Shown here: positions 52,760-61,272 of the stretch, piece by piece
Layout of the letters: each line of letters begins with the position of its first letter
How positions within the stretch are numbered: position 1 is the stretch's first letter
Source: Mucilaginibacter daejeonensis
GTDB lineage: Bacteria; Bacteroidota; Bacteroidia; Sphingobacteriales; Sphingobacteriaceae
Direction of reading: 5' to 3'
Assembly: GCF_020783335.1 (NCBI RefSeq)
Contig: NZ_CP086068.1
Coordinates: forward strand, 806,001-870,000
Length of the DNA: 64,000 nucleotides
Position numbers and translations under genes: made by a program
The notes under the pieces: generated by a model
What the model was told of the DNA's origin: nothing
The model's database searches: none
The model's input: the letters and a program-made list of their open reading frames with translations, nothing else

Positions 52760-53485
52760 TCACATTCGACCCAAACCATGAACCTTATAATAATTGCAAA
52801 AATCCTAAAATGTTTAGCAAAAAGCAAATGTTTAAAACAGGCCGAAAACAGGCAAGGCCTCGTCCATATCGTTACGTGTTACATTTGGCTATTTGTGTGT
52901 TACATTTGGTGTTACATTCTTGAAAAATGTTGTTTTTTCTTGAAAAAGTTGGGTTTTTATTAAAATCATAACGCTAAAAAGTGGGGAATATTGGGGAATT
53001 CTGTTACATCGATGTAACTCCCATAAGTTGTAAGGGCGGTCGATAGGGTCACAAACTTCATAAGTAGTAGCGGCCTCTATCTCTGAAATGTCATATTCGT
53101 TAGTTCAACTTTAGCTCATCATTACGCGTGATACGCTTCAAGTTAAAATTTATTGTAACGGGCGATTAAACCATGCCACAGGCCAAAGGTCTTACCTATA
53201 CGCGTAAGAGCCCAACGTACTATATTGGGCGCAACGCTAACCTGATTTGACCTGATAACTTTGTTGCCTGTAACGTTCTTGACCCTATTGGCGTAGTACT
53301 TAATAATCCTTTGTGTAAAGCAGGCGAACGTGTTATAACACACAAGACGAAATTTTATTTGCATGTTAGCACAATATTTAGTTTATTTGAGATAACAATC
53401 AAAGAGGAACCCCTATAGATAAGAACTTTACTTAAAAACATAGTTGATCTAAATTATTGATCTTATTAAAAAAAGTAGAAGTTCT
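52760..53485. other. 0.73-kb interval without a convincing gene
   Basis: Between uvrA and the sigma factor gene. The part to 53020 is AT-rich and holds repeated GTTACAT units and a palindrome. The rest (53020-53485) has a 73-codon minus-strand frame at 53143-53364 of unclear nature and the upstream region of the sigma factor gene. No RNA gene was recognised. Confidence 0.5.
52878..53018. repeat. GTTACAT repeat cluster with a 16-bp palindrome upstream of uvrA
   Basis: GTTACATTTGG occurs at 52878-52888 and 52899-52909 (21 bp apart), GTTACAT again at 52911-52917, and a perfect palindrome GTTACATCGATGTAAC at 53003-53018, which is two GTTACAT half sites facing each other. The shared half site suggests binding by one regulator, in tandem and as a dimer site. 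Confidence 0.6.
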
Positions 53486-54070
53486 ATGGATATCCAATTG
53501 AGAAGTGACCAGGATCTGATCCATTTATATATCGCGGGCGACGAGGCGGGATTAGTTGAATTGATACGTCGTTACCAGTCTAAAATTTACACCTCCATTT
53601 ATTTATTGGTCAAAGACGAATATCTGGCCGAAGATATTTTTCAGGATACCTTTATCAAGGTGATCAATACGCTTAAAGCAGGAAAATATAACGAAGAAGG
53701 TAAGTTCTTGCCATGGGTGAGTCGTATAGCGCATAACTTGGTGATCGACCATTTCAGGCGTGAGAAACGTACCCCACTGGTAAGTGGTGGCGATGACTTT
53801 GACATATTTGAGGTATTGGGCCATTATGACGAAAGCACCGAGGACCGCATGGTACGTGAGCAAACGCATAAGGACCTGAAAGCCCTGATCCACCTGTTAC
53901 CTGCCGAACAAAAGGAAGTACTGATCATGCGCCACTTTGGCGATATGAGCTTTAAAGAGATAGCCGACGTTACCGAGGTAAGCATTAACACCGCTTTGGG
54001 CCGTATGCGCTACGCATTGAACAACTTGCGTAAAATGATGCAGACCAAAGAACTGAGCCTTAAAAATTAG
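53486..54070 (+). CDS. ECF-type RNA polymerase sigma factor
   Basis: 194 aa, sigma-70 family. Region 2 has LAEDIFQDTFIKVINTL and FLPWVSRIAHNLVIDHFRREKR for core binding and -10 recognition; region 4 has LPAEQKEVLIMRHFGDMSFKEIADVTEVSINTALGRMRYALNNL. No anti-sigma factor with a membrane helix follows; instead a 67-aa soluble protein lies 92 bp downstream. The regulon is unknown. Confidence 0.92.
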   Translation: MDIQLRSDQDLIHLYIAGDEAGLVELIRRYQSKIYTSIYLLVKDEYLAEDIFQDTFIKVINTLKAGKYNEEGKFLPWVSRIAHNLVIDHFRREKRTPLVSGGDDFDIFEVLGHYDESTEDRMVREQTHKDLKALIHLLPAEQKEVLIMRHFGDMSFKEIADVTEVSINTALGRMRYALNNLRKMMQTKELSLKN

Positions 54071-54162
54071 TACGCATTTTTTTTAAAATTTTAGATCATC
54101 TGTTAAAATAATTTTTAACTTATAAGCGTTATGGTGTAGTACGAAAACACAACGAACAGCTT

Positions 54163-54366
54163 ATGGATGAAACATCTACAAATTTTTTTAATGCGATCAC
54201 TAATGAAAAGGCCATGGTGGAGGGAATAGAAGTGAAAGAACATACCAATGCCGATGAACTATTGTTCCATCATGCATTGCGTACCGAGCTGGACACATTA
54301 CAACTTGACCCCAGCCGCGCCACAGTTGAAAAATTGCTCAACTATTCAAAAAGCTTAAGCAAGTAG
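54163..54366 (+). CDS. Small acidic protein downstream of the sigma factor
   Basis: 67 aa, no signal or membrane segment, rich in Glu/Asp/Asn and predicted helical (TNADELLFHHALRTELDTLQLDPSRATVEKLLNYSKSL). Small proteins of this kind commonly follow this type of sigma factor gene in Bacteroidota (recollection, not checked). The spacing and the terminator directly behind suggest cotranscription with the sigma factor. Function unknown. Confidence 0.7.
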   Translation: MDETSTNFFNAITNEKAMVEGIEVKEHTNADELLFHHALRTELDTLQLDPSRATVEKLLNYSKSLSK

Positions 54367-54380
54367 CCTTGCAACTACCT

Positions 54381-54410
54381 AAAGCCCTGCCTGATGGCGG
54401 GGCTTTTTTT
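54381..54410 (+). terminator. Terminator of the sigma factor operon
   Basis: AAAGCCCTGCC (54381-54391), loop TGAT, GGCGGGGCTTT (54396-54406) with one G-T pair, then a T-run to 54410. Confidence 0.9.
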
Positions 54411-54417
54411 ATATTTG
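54410..54417 (+). promoter_or_regulatory. -7 promoter box of nth, fused to the preceding terminator
   Basis: TATATTTG matches TAnnTTTG and begins on the last T of the terminator. It ends 6 bp before the nth ATG, so the predicted transcript would start at or very near the start codon. Confidence 0.5.
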
Positions 54418-54423
54418 CGGCCC

Positions 54424-55155
54424 ATGCTTAAAAAGGAACGCTACCAGCTATTTGTCGACTATTTTTCGAAGCACCAGCCCGATGCCGAGACCGAGCTGCA
54501 CTACAGCAACCCGTATGAGTTGCTGGTGGCGGTCATCCTGTCGGCCCAGTGTACCGATAAGCGGATCAACCAGATCACGCCCGCCCTTTTTCAGCGTTTC
54601 CCTACGGTGCAGGATCTGGCCGCATCAGATGCCGACGAGATATTTACCTACATCCGTAGCGTAAGCTACCCTAACAACAAGGCCAAGCACCTGGCCGGCA
54701 TGGCTAAAATGCTGGTAGAGCAGTTCGACGGTGAGGTACCTGCCGATATGAACGACCTGCAAAAGCTGCCCGGCGTAGGTCGCAAAACGGCCAACGTGAT
54801 CGCCTCGGTGATCTTCAATATACCGGCCATAGCGGTTGATACGCATGTATTTAGGGTGAGCAACCGTTTAGGCCTTACCACCAATGCCCGCACCCCGCTG
54901 GCGGTAGAAAAGCAGCTGATCGAGTACCTGCCCAAAAGCACCCTGGCACTGGCCCACCATTGGCTCATCCTCCATGGACGCTACATCTGTTTAGCCCGCA
55001 AACCCAAATGCGAGGTGTGCCCCATCACCCATTTTTGCAAATACTATCAAAGCGGCAAAGCTGCGGTGGTCTTCAGCAAAACGGCCAAAGTAGCCAAGGC
55101 CAAAACGGCTAAAGCTGCGGTGGCGAAAAAGGTTAGAGTGGTGAAGGAGAATTAA
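54424..55155 (+). CDS. nth: Endonuclease III (DNA glycosylase/AP lyase)
   Basis: 243 aa from the ATG at 54424; the upstream in-frame start at 54394 falls inside the terminator. Helix-hairpin-helix LPGVGRKTANVIASV with the catalytic Lys, then VDTHVFRVSNRLGL with the catalytic Asp, and the [4Fe-4S] ligands in CLARKPKCEVCPITHFC (C-x6-C-x2-C-x5-C). It removes oxidised pyrimidines in base excision repair. The C-terminus carries an extra lysine/alanine-rich tail of about 30 residues (AKVAKAKTAKAAVAKK), probably a nonspecific DNA-binding extension. Confidence 0.95.
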   Translation: MLKKERYQLFVDYFSKHQPDAETELHYSNPYELLVAVILSAQCTDKRINQITPALFQRFPTVQDLAASDADEIFTYIRSVSYPNNKAKHLAGMAKMLVEQFDGEVPADMNDLQKLPGVGRKTANVIASVIFNIPAIAVDTHVFRVSNRLGLTTNARTPLAVEKQLIEYLPKSTLALAHHWLILHGRYICLARKPKCEVCPITHFCKYYQSGKAAVVFSKTAKVAKAKTAKAAVAKKVRVVKEN

Positions 55156-55189
55156 ACTTCATTATAAATGACATTGTAAAGATAATAAC

Positions 55190-57838
55190 TTAAATTTTAC
55201 CTATCCTTTGAAGTTTTTCAATCTTGAGATCTTCAACTTCACGATTTAAGGCTTTTTCCAAGTCTGATATTTTTCGGACTTGTTTAACTGAATAATTTTT
55301 ATGTAGGAACGACTGGCTCCTGAAAATACCATCAATTGGTTTATTTCTTAATGCGTCAGAAAAGTTGTAGGTCACTGTAAAGTATCCTTTTACTCTGTTG
55401 TAATCAAAGTAATAGGATATTGTTATTTGCTCCAATAAGATAATTCCTTTAAACATATCCTCCGAAAGTTCTCGCAACCCTTCCAATTTTATGCCTCTAA
55501 ATAGAATGATTAATTCCTTTTCAGTTCGATCTTTGTAAATCTCGGGAATATCTTTACTCTCATCAAAAAGATATTTAAGTCCTTTGATATCTTGTTTGAT
55601 AAAAATCTTACTGCTTTCAATATTGTTGAAACTTAGTAAAAAATTGACCCTTTCTGAATTGCTGTTAAAATCCGAAAATTTTATTTCCGTTCTTTCATCT
55701 TTAATATATCCATGACTCAGCAATTCGTCCTTAATGATGTTGTTGATACGATAAGCAATAGTCTTTGCATCTCTTGAATTAGTTTCAACATTGTTAAATA
55801 TTAGGCCATTGTCAATCTTTTGATAACTAATTTTGATAGGTTCCCATGTGGTATTTAAAGCGATATGCTTAGTAGGGTCCTTTTTTTCAACATATGAAGA
55901 GAATACGAATAAATCAGGCTGATCAGGGTCGGCTGAAAATACGACTGGATGATTTAGTTTTGCTTGTAGCTGCTCTGTTACACTACCAAAATTTGGATTA
56001 ATGGTATCAAATATCTCAGCGATTGTCGATTTAGTGGTTGCAGGTAGGAAGTAAGGAGTACTAGTTACTGGGCGCTCTTTTACGTTAATCAAATTTATAA
56101 AATTTTCTAATTCAATTGGACTAAAGAGTAGACTAACCATCAAATCCATTAATCTCTTTTTATCAGCATTTTTTAAAAATATGCCTTTGTGAGATAAAAA
56201 GATTTTCAAATCTTGTGCAGTAACCCTGTCAGTATTTAATATGGGTTTAAGTATATCTCCATAAGGAAGTTGCTCTCTAAATATGGGATTTACTCTTAAC
56301 GTATCTTTCAACTGCTCATTTTCAACTATTTCTTCGGAAATGGTTAAAGGTAATAAGGCGTCTGAAATTTGCGTCGTATCAACAATCGAGTTCTTTTTAA
56401 CAGTTACTTTATTTAAAATGTCTTCATTCTCGAATTCGTGCAAAACTTCTGATACATCATTTTTCAAGTCATTTGAAAAATCATTGAAGTAAATTACATA
56501 CTCATTTGCAAGACCGCTTGTTATGCGGATGAGTAGCCAAACGACTTTTTTCAAGCTTTCTCTACTGTAAGGATCAGAACAGAACAGTAATACACTTATT
56601 TTATCCTTGTCCTCTTTTATGATAGGTAGAATATTTGTATTTATATATTCTGGTGGTAATTGAGTGCCTCTTTTGCCAATTTTATGAAATGAAGAGTTAA
56701 ATTCTGTTATTGGATAAAGGAATTTGACAGGCAAATTTTCGCGATAATTCTTTGCTGAGACAATAGAACTTATCAGAAAGTTAGCTTTGGCATTATCAAT
56801 GAAAAAGTAATGCTGGTCAAATGCTAAGTATTCATTCCGAAACAGTTCTTTATTTTGGTAAATGAAGTCTTTATTTATTTCATTATTGTTGGTAGAAATC
56901 CAAAAAAGCATGTTGTATATAGAGTTGCTTTTTTGTGGGTCAATTTTTCTTTTAAACTTAAAATCATCAGTAACTAAGTTTGAGTCGTGCAAAAATTTTC
57001 GTATTTGAGTCCTAGCCTGTTCAGGATACTCAAAATCTTGCACTGTATTAAAGAAAATATGGTCTATGGTATTGTCTTTGAGCTTACTTTCAAATTTTAT
57101 GTAGTAATCGACCTGTGCCACTTCATTGGTTAATGATTTCTCGTCGTAATATTTAAGGCTGAAATCTTTACTATGCTGCCCCCATCCGATAAGGTTTAAG
57201 AAATTAATCGATATTCGTTGTGCAGCTGTCAAAGCTGAGTCGTCATCTTCAGGCGAGGTAAAACGGATAAAAGGGTTACTTGCTACCTGGTCTTCTATGG
57301 CTGTTAACCAGTTTAATAGGACTTCGTCAAACTGTGTTTTCGTTATTGTTCTGCCGAAGATTGAATTCTGTCCTAACTTAAAGTTTAAGCTATTGACCAA
57401 TATTTCCTTTATTAAAGACTGTACTTTACTTCGGCCATTTCTTTCATAGAACCGATCCAAATTCACAATTGAATCCGAGAGTAGCAAGTCAAAATCTAAG
57501 GGTTTTTTGACTATTTTTACACTGTCGATTTCAGTTTCCTCGTTTAATTTTCTGTCGACGTGAGCGATGCAAATCAATTCATAAAAATCTGCTTCTGCAG
57601 AATTTTTCAGTTCACTAATCCAATTTTTAGCTGTGGAATAACTGACAGTATTCTGTGAAGACTTTACTTGAACAAGCTTCTTTTTGCCTTCAGATAGTAG
57701 CCATTTAATGTCTACTTTTTCAGATTCATCGTTTGGTTCTATCGTTACACTTTCCCATACTGTGGTTTGAGACAAGCTTTCTAAAACCGTTATTAAAGTT
57801 TGCAGGAGATATCCCCGCATGCCGTGTTGACCGCCCAT
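55190..57838 (-). CDS. Unknown 882-aa protein with PD-(D/E)xK-like (Cap4/DUF4297-type) N-terminus
   Basis: I do not recognise the whole protein. Residues 1-60 read MGGQHGMRGYLLQTLITVLE ... then VDIKWLL and LVQVKSS: a Gly-rich start with an aromatic-x-x-Gln helix, then Asp43 and Gln57-x-Lys59, the layout of nuclease domains of the Cap4/DUF4297 type. Residues ~539-573 (TAQDLKIFLSHKGIFLKNAD...) resemble a SAP-like helix-loop-helix; the rest is unassigned alpha/beta sequence with no Walker motif, signal peptide or membrane segment. Base composition is far more AT-rich than both neighbours (about 30% G+C in sampled lines against nearly 60% in nth), indicating transfer. It stands alone, convergent with nth. 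A stand-alone anti-phage nuclease/sensor is the leading guess. Confidence 0.65.
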   Translation of the reverse strand: MGGQHGMRGYLLQTLITVLESLSQTTVWESVTIEPNDESEKVDIKWLLSEGKKKLVQVKSSQNTVSYSTAKNWISELKNSAEADFYELICIAHVDRKLNEETEIDSVKIVKKPLDFDLLLSDSIVNLDRFYERNGRSKVQSLIKEILVNSLNFKLGQNSIFGRTITKTQFDEVLLNWLTAIEDQVASNPFIRFTSPEDDDSALTAAQRISINFLNLIGWGQHSKDFSLKYYDEKSLTNEVAQVDYYIKFESKLKDNTIDHIFFNTVQDFEYPEQARTQIRKFLHDSNLVTDDFKFKRKIDPQKSNSIYNMLFWISTNNNEINKDFIYQNKELFRNEYLAFDQHYFFIDNAKANFLISSIVSAKNYRENLPVKFLYPITEFNSSFHKIGKRGTQLPPEYINTNILPIIKEDKDKISVLLFCSDPYSRESLKKVVWLLIRITSGLANEYVIYFNDFSNDLKNDVSEVLHEFENEDILNKVTVKKNSIVDTTQISDALLPLTISEEIVENEQLKDTLRVNPIFREQLPYGDILKPILNTDRVTAQDLKIFLSHKGIFLKNADKKRLMDLMVSLLFSPIELENFINLINVKERPVTSTPYFLPATTKSTIAEIFDTINPNFGSVTEQLQAKLNHPVVFSADPDQPDLFVFSSYVEKKDPTKHIALNTTWEPIKISYQKIDNGLIFNNVETNSRDAKTIAYRINNIIKDELLSHGYIKDERTEIKFSDFNSNSERVNFLLSFNNIESSKIFIKQDIKGLKYLFDESKDIPEIYKDRTEKELIILFRGIKLEGLRELSEDMFKGIILLEQITISYYFDYNRVKGYFTVTYNFSDALRNKPIDGIFRSQSFLHKNYSVKQVRKISDLEKALNREVEDLKIEKLQRIGKI

Positions 57839-57999
57839 TGTGATTAAAGGTTTAAGATTTCGTTTAAAAGTATAAATAAATCGAGCTATTAATGTTAGTG
57901 TATAGAGACTGATTGTTAAAATATTACGCGCAGGTGGTTCTTTAAACGCCTCGTAGCAACACTGTTACCTAACCCTCACTAATAGAGTGCTATAAATAC

Positions 58000-58007
58000 T
58001 ATATTTG
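58000..58007 (+). promoter_or_regulatory. -7 promoter box of the dienelactone hydrolase gene
   Basis: TATATTTG, full match to TAnnTTTG, 17 bp before the ATG at 58025. Confidence 0.6.
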
Positions 58008-58024
58008 AATAAACCATTTTACCT

Positions 58025-58912
58025 ATGAGCCAGATCAATAAAGAAGATGTTAAACAAGAGGTGTTCGACCTGTATGATGATTACGCACATGACCGTTTGG
58101 ACCGCCGTGCTTTCATGCAAAAGCTGTCGTTGTATGCGGTAGGTGGCCTTACGGTGCCTGCCCTTATGAGCTTCCTGATGCCCGACTACAAGGGCAAGGT
58201 CCAGATCACGGCCGACGACCCTCGCGTCAAGTCAGAATATATCACTTATCCATCGCCTAAAGGTGGCGGCAACATTAAAGGTTTGCTTTGCAAGCCGGCC
58301 GATGCCAAAAAGAAGCTGGGCGGCATTGTTGTGGTACACGAGAATCGCGGATTGAACCCTTACATTGAGGACGTTGCCCGTCGTGCCGCTCTGGCCGGCT
58401 TTGTTTCACTGGCACCCGACGCCCTCACACCGCTTGGCGGCTACCCGGGTAATGATGATGAGGGCCGCGCCATGCAGGCCAAACGCCCCAAAGCGGAGAT
58501 GGAAGAGAACTTCATCGATGCTTTTAATTACCTCAAAGCGCATAAGGATTGTAATGGCAAGGTAGGCGTGGTGGGCTTTTGCTTTGGCGGTGGTATTGCC
58601 AATATGATGGCCGTGCGAGTGCCTGATCTGGCAGGTGCTGTGCCCTATTACGGTGCACAACCTGCAGTAGCCGATGTGCCCAAGATACAGGCCCCGTTGC
58701 TGATCCATTATGCGTCGTTAGATACGCGGATCACCGAGGGCTGGCCGGCATATGAGGCCGCCCTGAAAGAGAACCACAAAAAGTACCAGGCTTACATTTA
58801 CGAGAACGTGAACCACGGTTTCCATAACGATACCACCCCGCGTTATGACAAGGCCGCTGCCGAACTTTCCTGGAAACGCACGATCGACTTTTTTACCCAG
58901 AACTTGAAATAA
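58025..58912 (+). CDS. Dienelactone hydrolase family protein, Tat-exported
   Basis: 295 aa. A twin-arginine-like signal ([17 protein letters not shown]) follows a 27-residue N-terminal stretch, suggesting export of the folded enzyme. The alpha/beta-hydrolase core has [21 protein letters not shown], the Cys nucleophile in GFCFGGGIA, Asp in SLDTRI and His in VNHGFHND, i.e. the Cys-Asp-His triad of dienelactone hydrolases. Substrate unknown; in non-degraders such proteins act as general carboxylesterases. Two small genes follow within 10 bp. Confidence 0.9.
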   Translation: MSQINKEDVKQEVFDLYDDYAHDRLDRRAFMQKLSLYAVGGLTVPALMSFLMPDYKGKVQITADDPRVKSEYITYPSPKGGGNIKGLLCKPADAKKKLGGIVVVHENRGLNPYIEDVARRAALAGFVSLAPDALTPLGGYPGNDDEGRAMQAKRPKAEMEENFIDAFNYLKAHKDCNGKVGVVGFCFGGGIANMMAVRVPDLAGAVPYYGAQPAVADVPKIQAPLLIHYASLDTRITEGWPAYEAALKENHKKYQAYIYENVNHGFHNDTTPRYDKAAAELSWKRTIDFFTQNLK

Positions 58913-58921
58913 CAACGAGTC

Positions 58922-59104
58922 ATGCTGAATAACGTATCTGCCAAATACCTGTTGCCCATAGGGTTGTTGCTGCTATCGATGAGTATCGTGTTAAGGCAGT
59001 TCAGTAAGTTGCCTGATGCCTTGCTGGGTTTCCTGATGGGCGTGTCAGTAGGCTTGCTGCTGCTGTCGCTGATCCGTAAGGTGAGGTCGCGCAATGCAGT
59101 ATGA
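58922..59104 (+). CDS. Small two-helix membrane protein
   Basis: 60 aa: two hydrophobic helices (KYLLPIGLLLLSMSIVL and ALLGFLMGVSVGLLLLSLI) and a basic end (RKVRSRNAV). Starts 10 bp after the hydrolase stop and overlaps the next small gene by 11 bp, so it is probably translated in the same operon. No known family recognised. Confidence 0.65.
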   Translation: MLNNVSAKYLLPIGLLLLSMSIVLRQFSKLPDALLGFLMGVSVGLLLLSLIRKVRSRNAV

Positions 59105-59351
59105 AGAACCTGATGGATGGGCCTTTAGCGGTTCAGCGATCGATGGTGAACCCGTCAAGATCGGCGGCGTGAACATCTGGGAACATAAATGGGTAGATAC
59201 CGGCCGGTACATCAACGTTAAGGATCCGATCTATCGCCAGGACCACGTGATGGCGGTGTACAACATCACACTGCCTGATCGCACCATCATATTTGCCGCC
59301 GGTGAGTTCAGTAATATGATCTGGGGTATTTACTTGCCCAGATCAGTATAA
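59094..59351 (+). CDS. Small conserved-looking cytosolic protein, unknown
   Basis: 85 aa, rich in Gly, Ile and aromatic residues (GGVNIWEHKWVDTG, HVMAVYNITLPDRTIIFAAGEFSNMIWGIYLP), predicted beta-rich. No signal or membrane segment. ATG at 59094 within the end of the preceding gene; followed directly by a terminator, so it closes the three-gene unit. Function unknown. Confidence 0.65.
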   Translation: MQYEEPDGWAFSGSAIDGEPVKIGGVNIWEHKWVDTGRYINVKDPIYRQDHVMAVYNITLPDRTIIFAAGEFSNMIWGIYLPRSV

Positions 59352-59357
59352 AACAAT

Positions 59358-59385
59358 AAAGGCCCCGAATGATCGGGGCCTTTGT
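59358..59385. terminator. Terminator between the hydrolase operon and accA
   Basis: AAAGGCCCCGA (59358-59368), loop ATGA, TCGGGGCCTTT (59373-59383): 11-bp perfect stem between convergent genes. Confidence 0.85.
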
Positions 59386-59407
59386 CGTTATGTGTTTAGA
59401 GGGGAAG

Positions 59408-60415
59408 TTACTCCGCCTGTCCAGCTTCGGTAGATGCCGGGGAGGGGGCAGGAGCGGGTTCGTCCTCGATCACTACACCCATCGAGCAGAATTTCTCGAT
59501 ACGCTCGTGAACCAATTCATCAATATTGCGGTCCTTCAAGGTCTTCAGGTCCTTGATGAGGGTCTTTTTTAATGTGGCAGCCATGGCGATCGGGTCTTGA
59601 TGGGCGCCGCCAAGTGGTTCTTTGATCACTCCGTCGATCAGCTTGTTCTTCAGCATCTCGCTCGAGGTCAGTTTCAATACTTCGGCCGCACGTTCTTTAA
59701 AGTCCCAGCTGCGCCACAGGATCGATGAGCACGACTCAGGCGAGATCACCGAGTACCAGGTATGTTCCAGCATATATACCTTATCGCCAATGCCGATGCC
59801 GATCGCACCGCCTGATGCACCTTCGCCGATCACCACACAGATCACCGGCACGTTCAGTACCGACATCTCCATAATGTTGCGGGCAATGGCCTCACCTTGT
59901 CCGCGTTCCTCGGCCTCCAGGCCAGGGTAAGCTCCGGGGGTATCGATCAGGGTAATGATCGGTTTGTTGAACTTTTCGGCCATCTTCATCAGGCGCAGGG
60001 CCTTGCGGTAACCCTCAGGGTTGGCCATGCCAAAGTTGCGGTACTGGCGATCCTTGGTATTACGGCCTTTTTGATGACCGATGAACATGGCTGTTTGTCC
60101 GCCGATGGAACCCCAGCCACCAATGATGGCCTTATCGTCGCCTACGTTGCGGTCGCCATGCAGTTCGATGAAATCATCGCACATCAACTCGATGTATTGT
60201 AGCGTGTAAGGGCGTTCAGGGTGGCGCGATATCTGCACCTTTTGCCAGCCGCTCAGGTTGCTGTACACCTGCTTCTTAGCTTGCTCGAACTTGTCTTGCA
60301 ACTCGTTCAGCGTGGCCGACATATCGACCTTGGTCTTTTCTTCGACCTGTATGATCTTATCGATCTGCTGCTGCAGATCTGATAGTGGCTTTTCAAAATC
60401 GAACGTTATCTTCAT
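59408..60415 (-). CDS. accA: Acetyl-CoA carboxylase carboxyltransferase subunit alpha
   Basis: 335 aa. Starts with the coiled-coil-forming [21 protein letters not shown], then the crotonase-fold core: [103 protein letters not shown]. It transfers the carboxyl group from biotin to acetyl-CoA at the start of fatty-acid synthesis, together with AccD (not in the window). The last ~20 residues (Pro/Ala/Glu-rich) are an extra tail beyond the usual ~317 aa. Confidence 0.97.
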   Translation of the reverse strand: MKITFDFEKPLSDLQQQIDKIIQVEEKTKVDMSATLNELQDKFEQAKKQVYSNLSGWQKVQISRHPERPYTLQYIELMCDDFIELHGDRNVGDDKAIIGGWGSIGGQTAMFIGHQKGRNTKDRQYRNFGMANPEGYRKALRLMKMAEKFNKPIITLIDTPGAYPGLEAEERGQGEAIARNIMEMSVLNVPVICVVIGEGASGGAIGIGIGDKVYMLEHTWYSVISPESCSSILWRSWDFKERAAEVLKLTSSEMLKNKLIDGVIKEPLGGAHQDPIAMAATLKKTLIKDLKTLKDRNIDELVHERIEKFCSMGVVIEDEPAPAPSPASTEAGQAE

Positions 60416-60468
60416 AATTATTCCGTAACGGGGGCGCTAAGTTAATCAAATTGAATGACAGATAGCAA

Positions 60469-60969
60469 TTAAGGTTTTTTGAGCTTCCAGAACCTGGTGG
60501 TTTGCTGCGGGTTGAGGGCATTGTACGTATTGATGCAGGCCGATAGCACCGCGTTACGGTATTCGCCCTGGTAAAGCCCGTAACGGTTGCCGTAAAAGTT
60601 CAAAGTGCCCTCATCGATCTTGTGCTTGCTGAACAGGTCGTCCAGCTTTTTCTCGTTCAAGATCATTGACTGCCCGGCCTGAACCTTCTTTTGTTTAAGG
60701 TAGCGGCTTATCTCGGTGATCTGCTTTACCTGCAGATCGGTCAGCTTCAGCTCTTTTTTGAATTGTAGCACATCATCGGGCATTGGGTAGCCGTTCATGG
60801 TGGCGGGCAGGGCCATTTCCCGCAGTTCTGGTCCGTTCTGTAGTTCGGCGTACTGCTTCAGGGTAAGGGTCTTGATAGCCGATGGCGTGGTGGCGCTGTC
60901 GGTTTGCGCAAATGCCGCGGCCGTAGCAGTGATCGTGAACAGCGTACAAAGTATCTTTTTATATATCAT
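60469..60969 (-). CDS. Periplasmic LTxxQ-motif (Spy/CpxP-like) protein
   Basis: 166 aa with signal peptide (IYKKILCTLFTITATAAAFAQ). The helical body has LTDLQVKQITEISRYLKQKKV and a second LNPQQTTRFWKL motif, the paired LTxxQ signature of Spy/CpxP-like envelope proteins that act as chaperones or stress sensors. It lies 53 bp upstream of accA on the same strand; cotranscription is possible but functionally unexplained. Confidence 0.75.
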   Translation of the reverse strand: MIYKKILCTLFTITATAAAFAQTDSATTPSAIKTLTLKQYAELQNGPELREMALPATMNGYPMPDDVLQFKKELKLTDLQVKQITEISRYLKQKKVQAGQSMILNEKKLDDLFSKHKIDEGTLNFYGNRYGLYQGEYRNAVLSACINTYNALNPQQTTRFWKLKKP

Positions 60970-61063
60970 TAAGCGTGCTTTTTATGAGGCTTTCGCAACT
61001 ATTTGCGCGGCACTCCAAATAACTAAGGTATAAAAATGTAGGTTGTTTGAAAAGAGACAGGTC

Positions 61064-61197
61064 AAACAGCCCCACTCAAACAGCCCCACCCAAACCCTCC
61101 CGGAAGAAGCCCCCTCTGTATCTCCCCCGGGAGGGGAGACTTAGAAAACCTTTTCCTGAAGCCCTCCCTCCCAGGGAGGGTTTGGGTGGGGCTGTTT
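61064..61197. repeat. REP/MITE-like palindromic intergenic repeat
   Basis: Perfect 24-bp inverted arms: 61078-61101 (AAACAGCCCCACCCAAACCC...) and 61174-61197, separated by 72 bp that contain a further C/G-rich hairpin (CTCCCCCGGGAG at 61122-61133). A 14-nt near-copy of the left arm's start (AAACAGCCCCACTC) precedes it directly at 61064-61077. The composition differs sharply from the surroundings. No transposase is present, so it would be a non-autonomous, dispersed element. Confidence 0.7.
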
Positions 61198-61272
61198 GTA
61201 ACAAACGTATGCACCCATTGATCCTTTAAGGCTTATTGCGGTCTGACCCATTATAACACAATAAAAAAGACC

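Noticed and set aside
52778..52963. 61-codon plus-strand reading frame upstream of uvrA
   Set aside because: Its repeated Cys-Tyr-Ile-Trp peptides are a translation of the GTTACAT repeats; no family resemblance and no supporting promoter.
53143..53364. 73-codon minus-strand reading frame
   Set aside because: No recognisable domain; too weak to call a gene or a transposase remnant, kept only as a point to check.
61047..61229. 60-codon frame across the GC-rich repeat
   Set aside because: Low-complexity Pro/Lys/Arg translation of the palindromic element; the repeat explains it.
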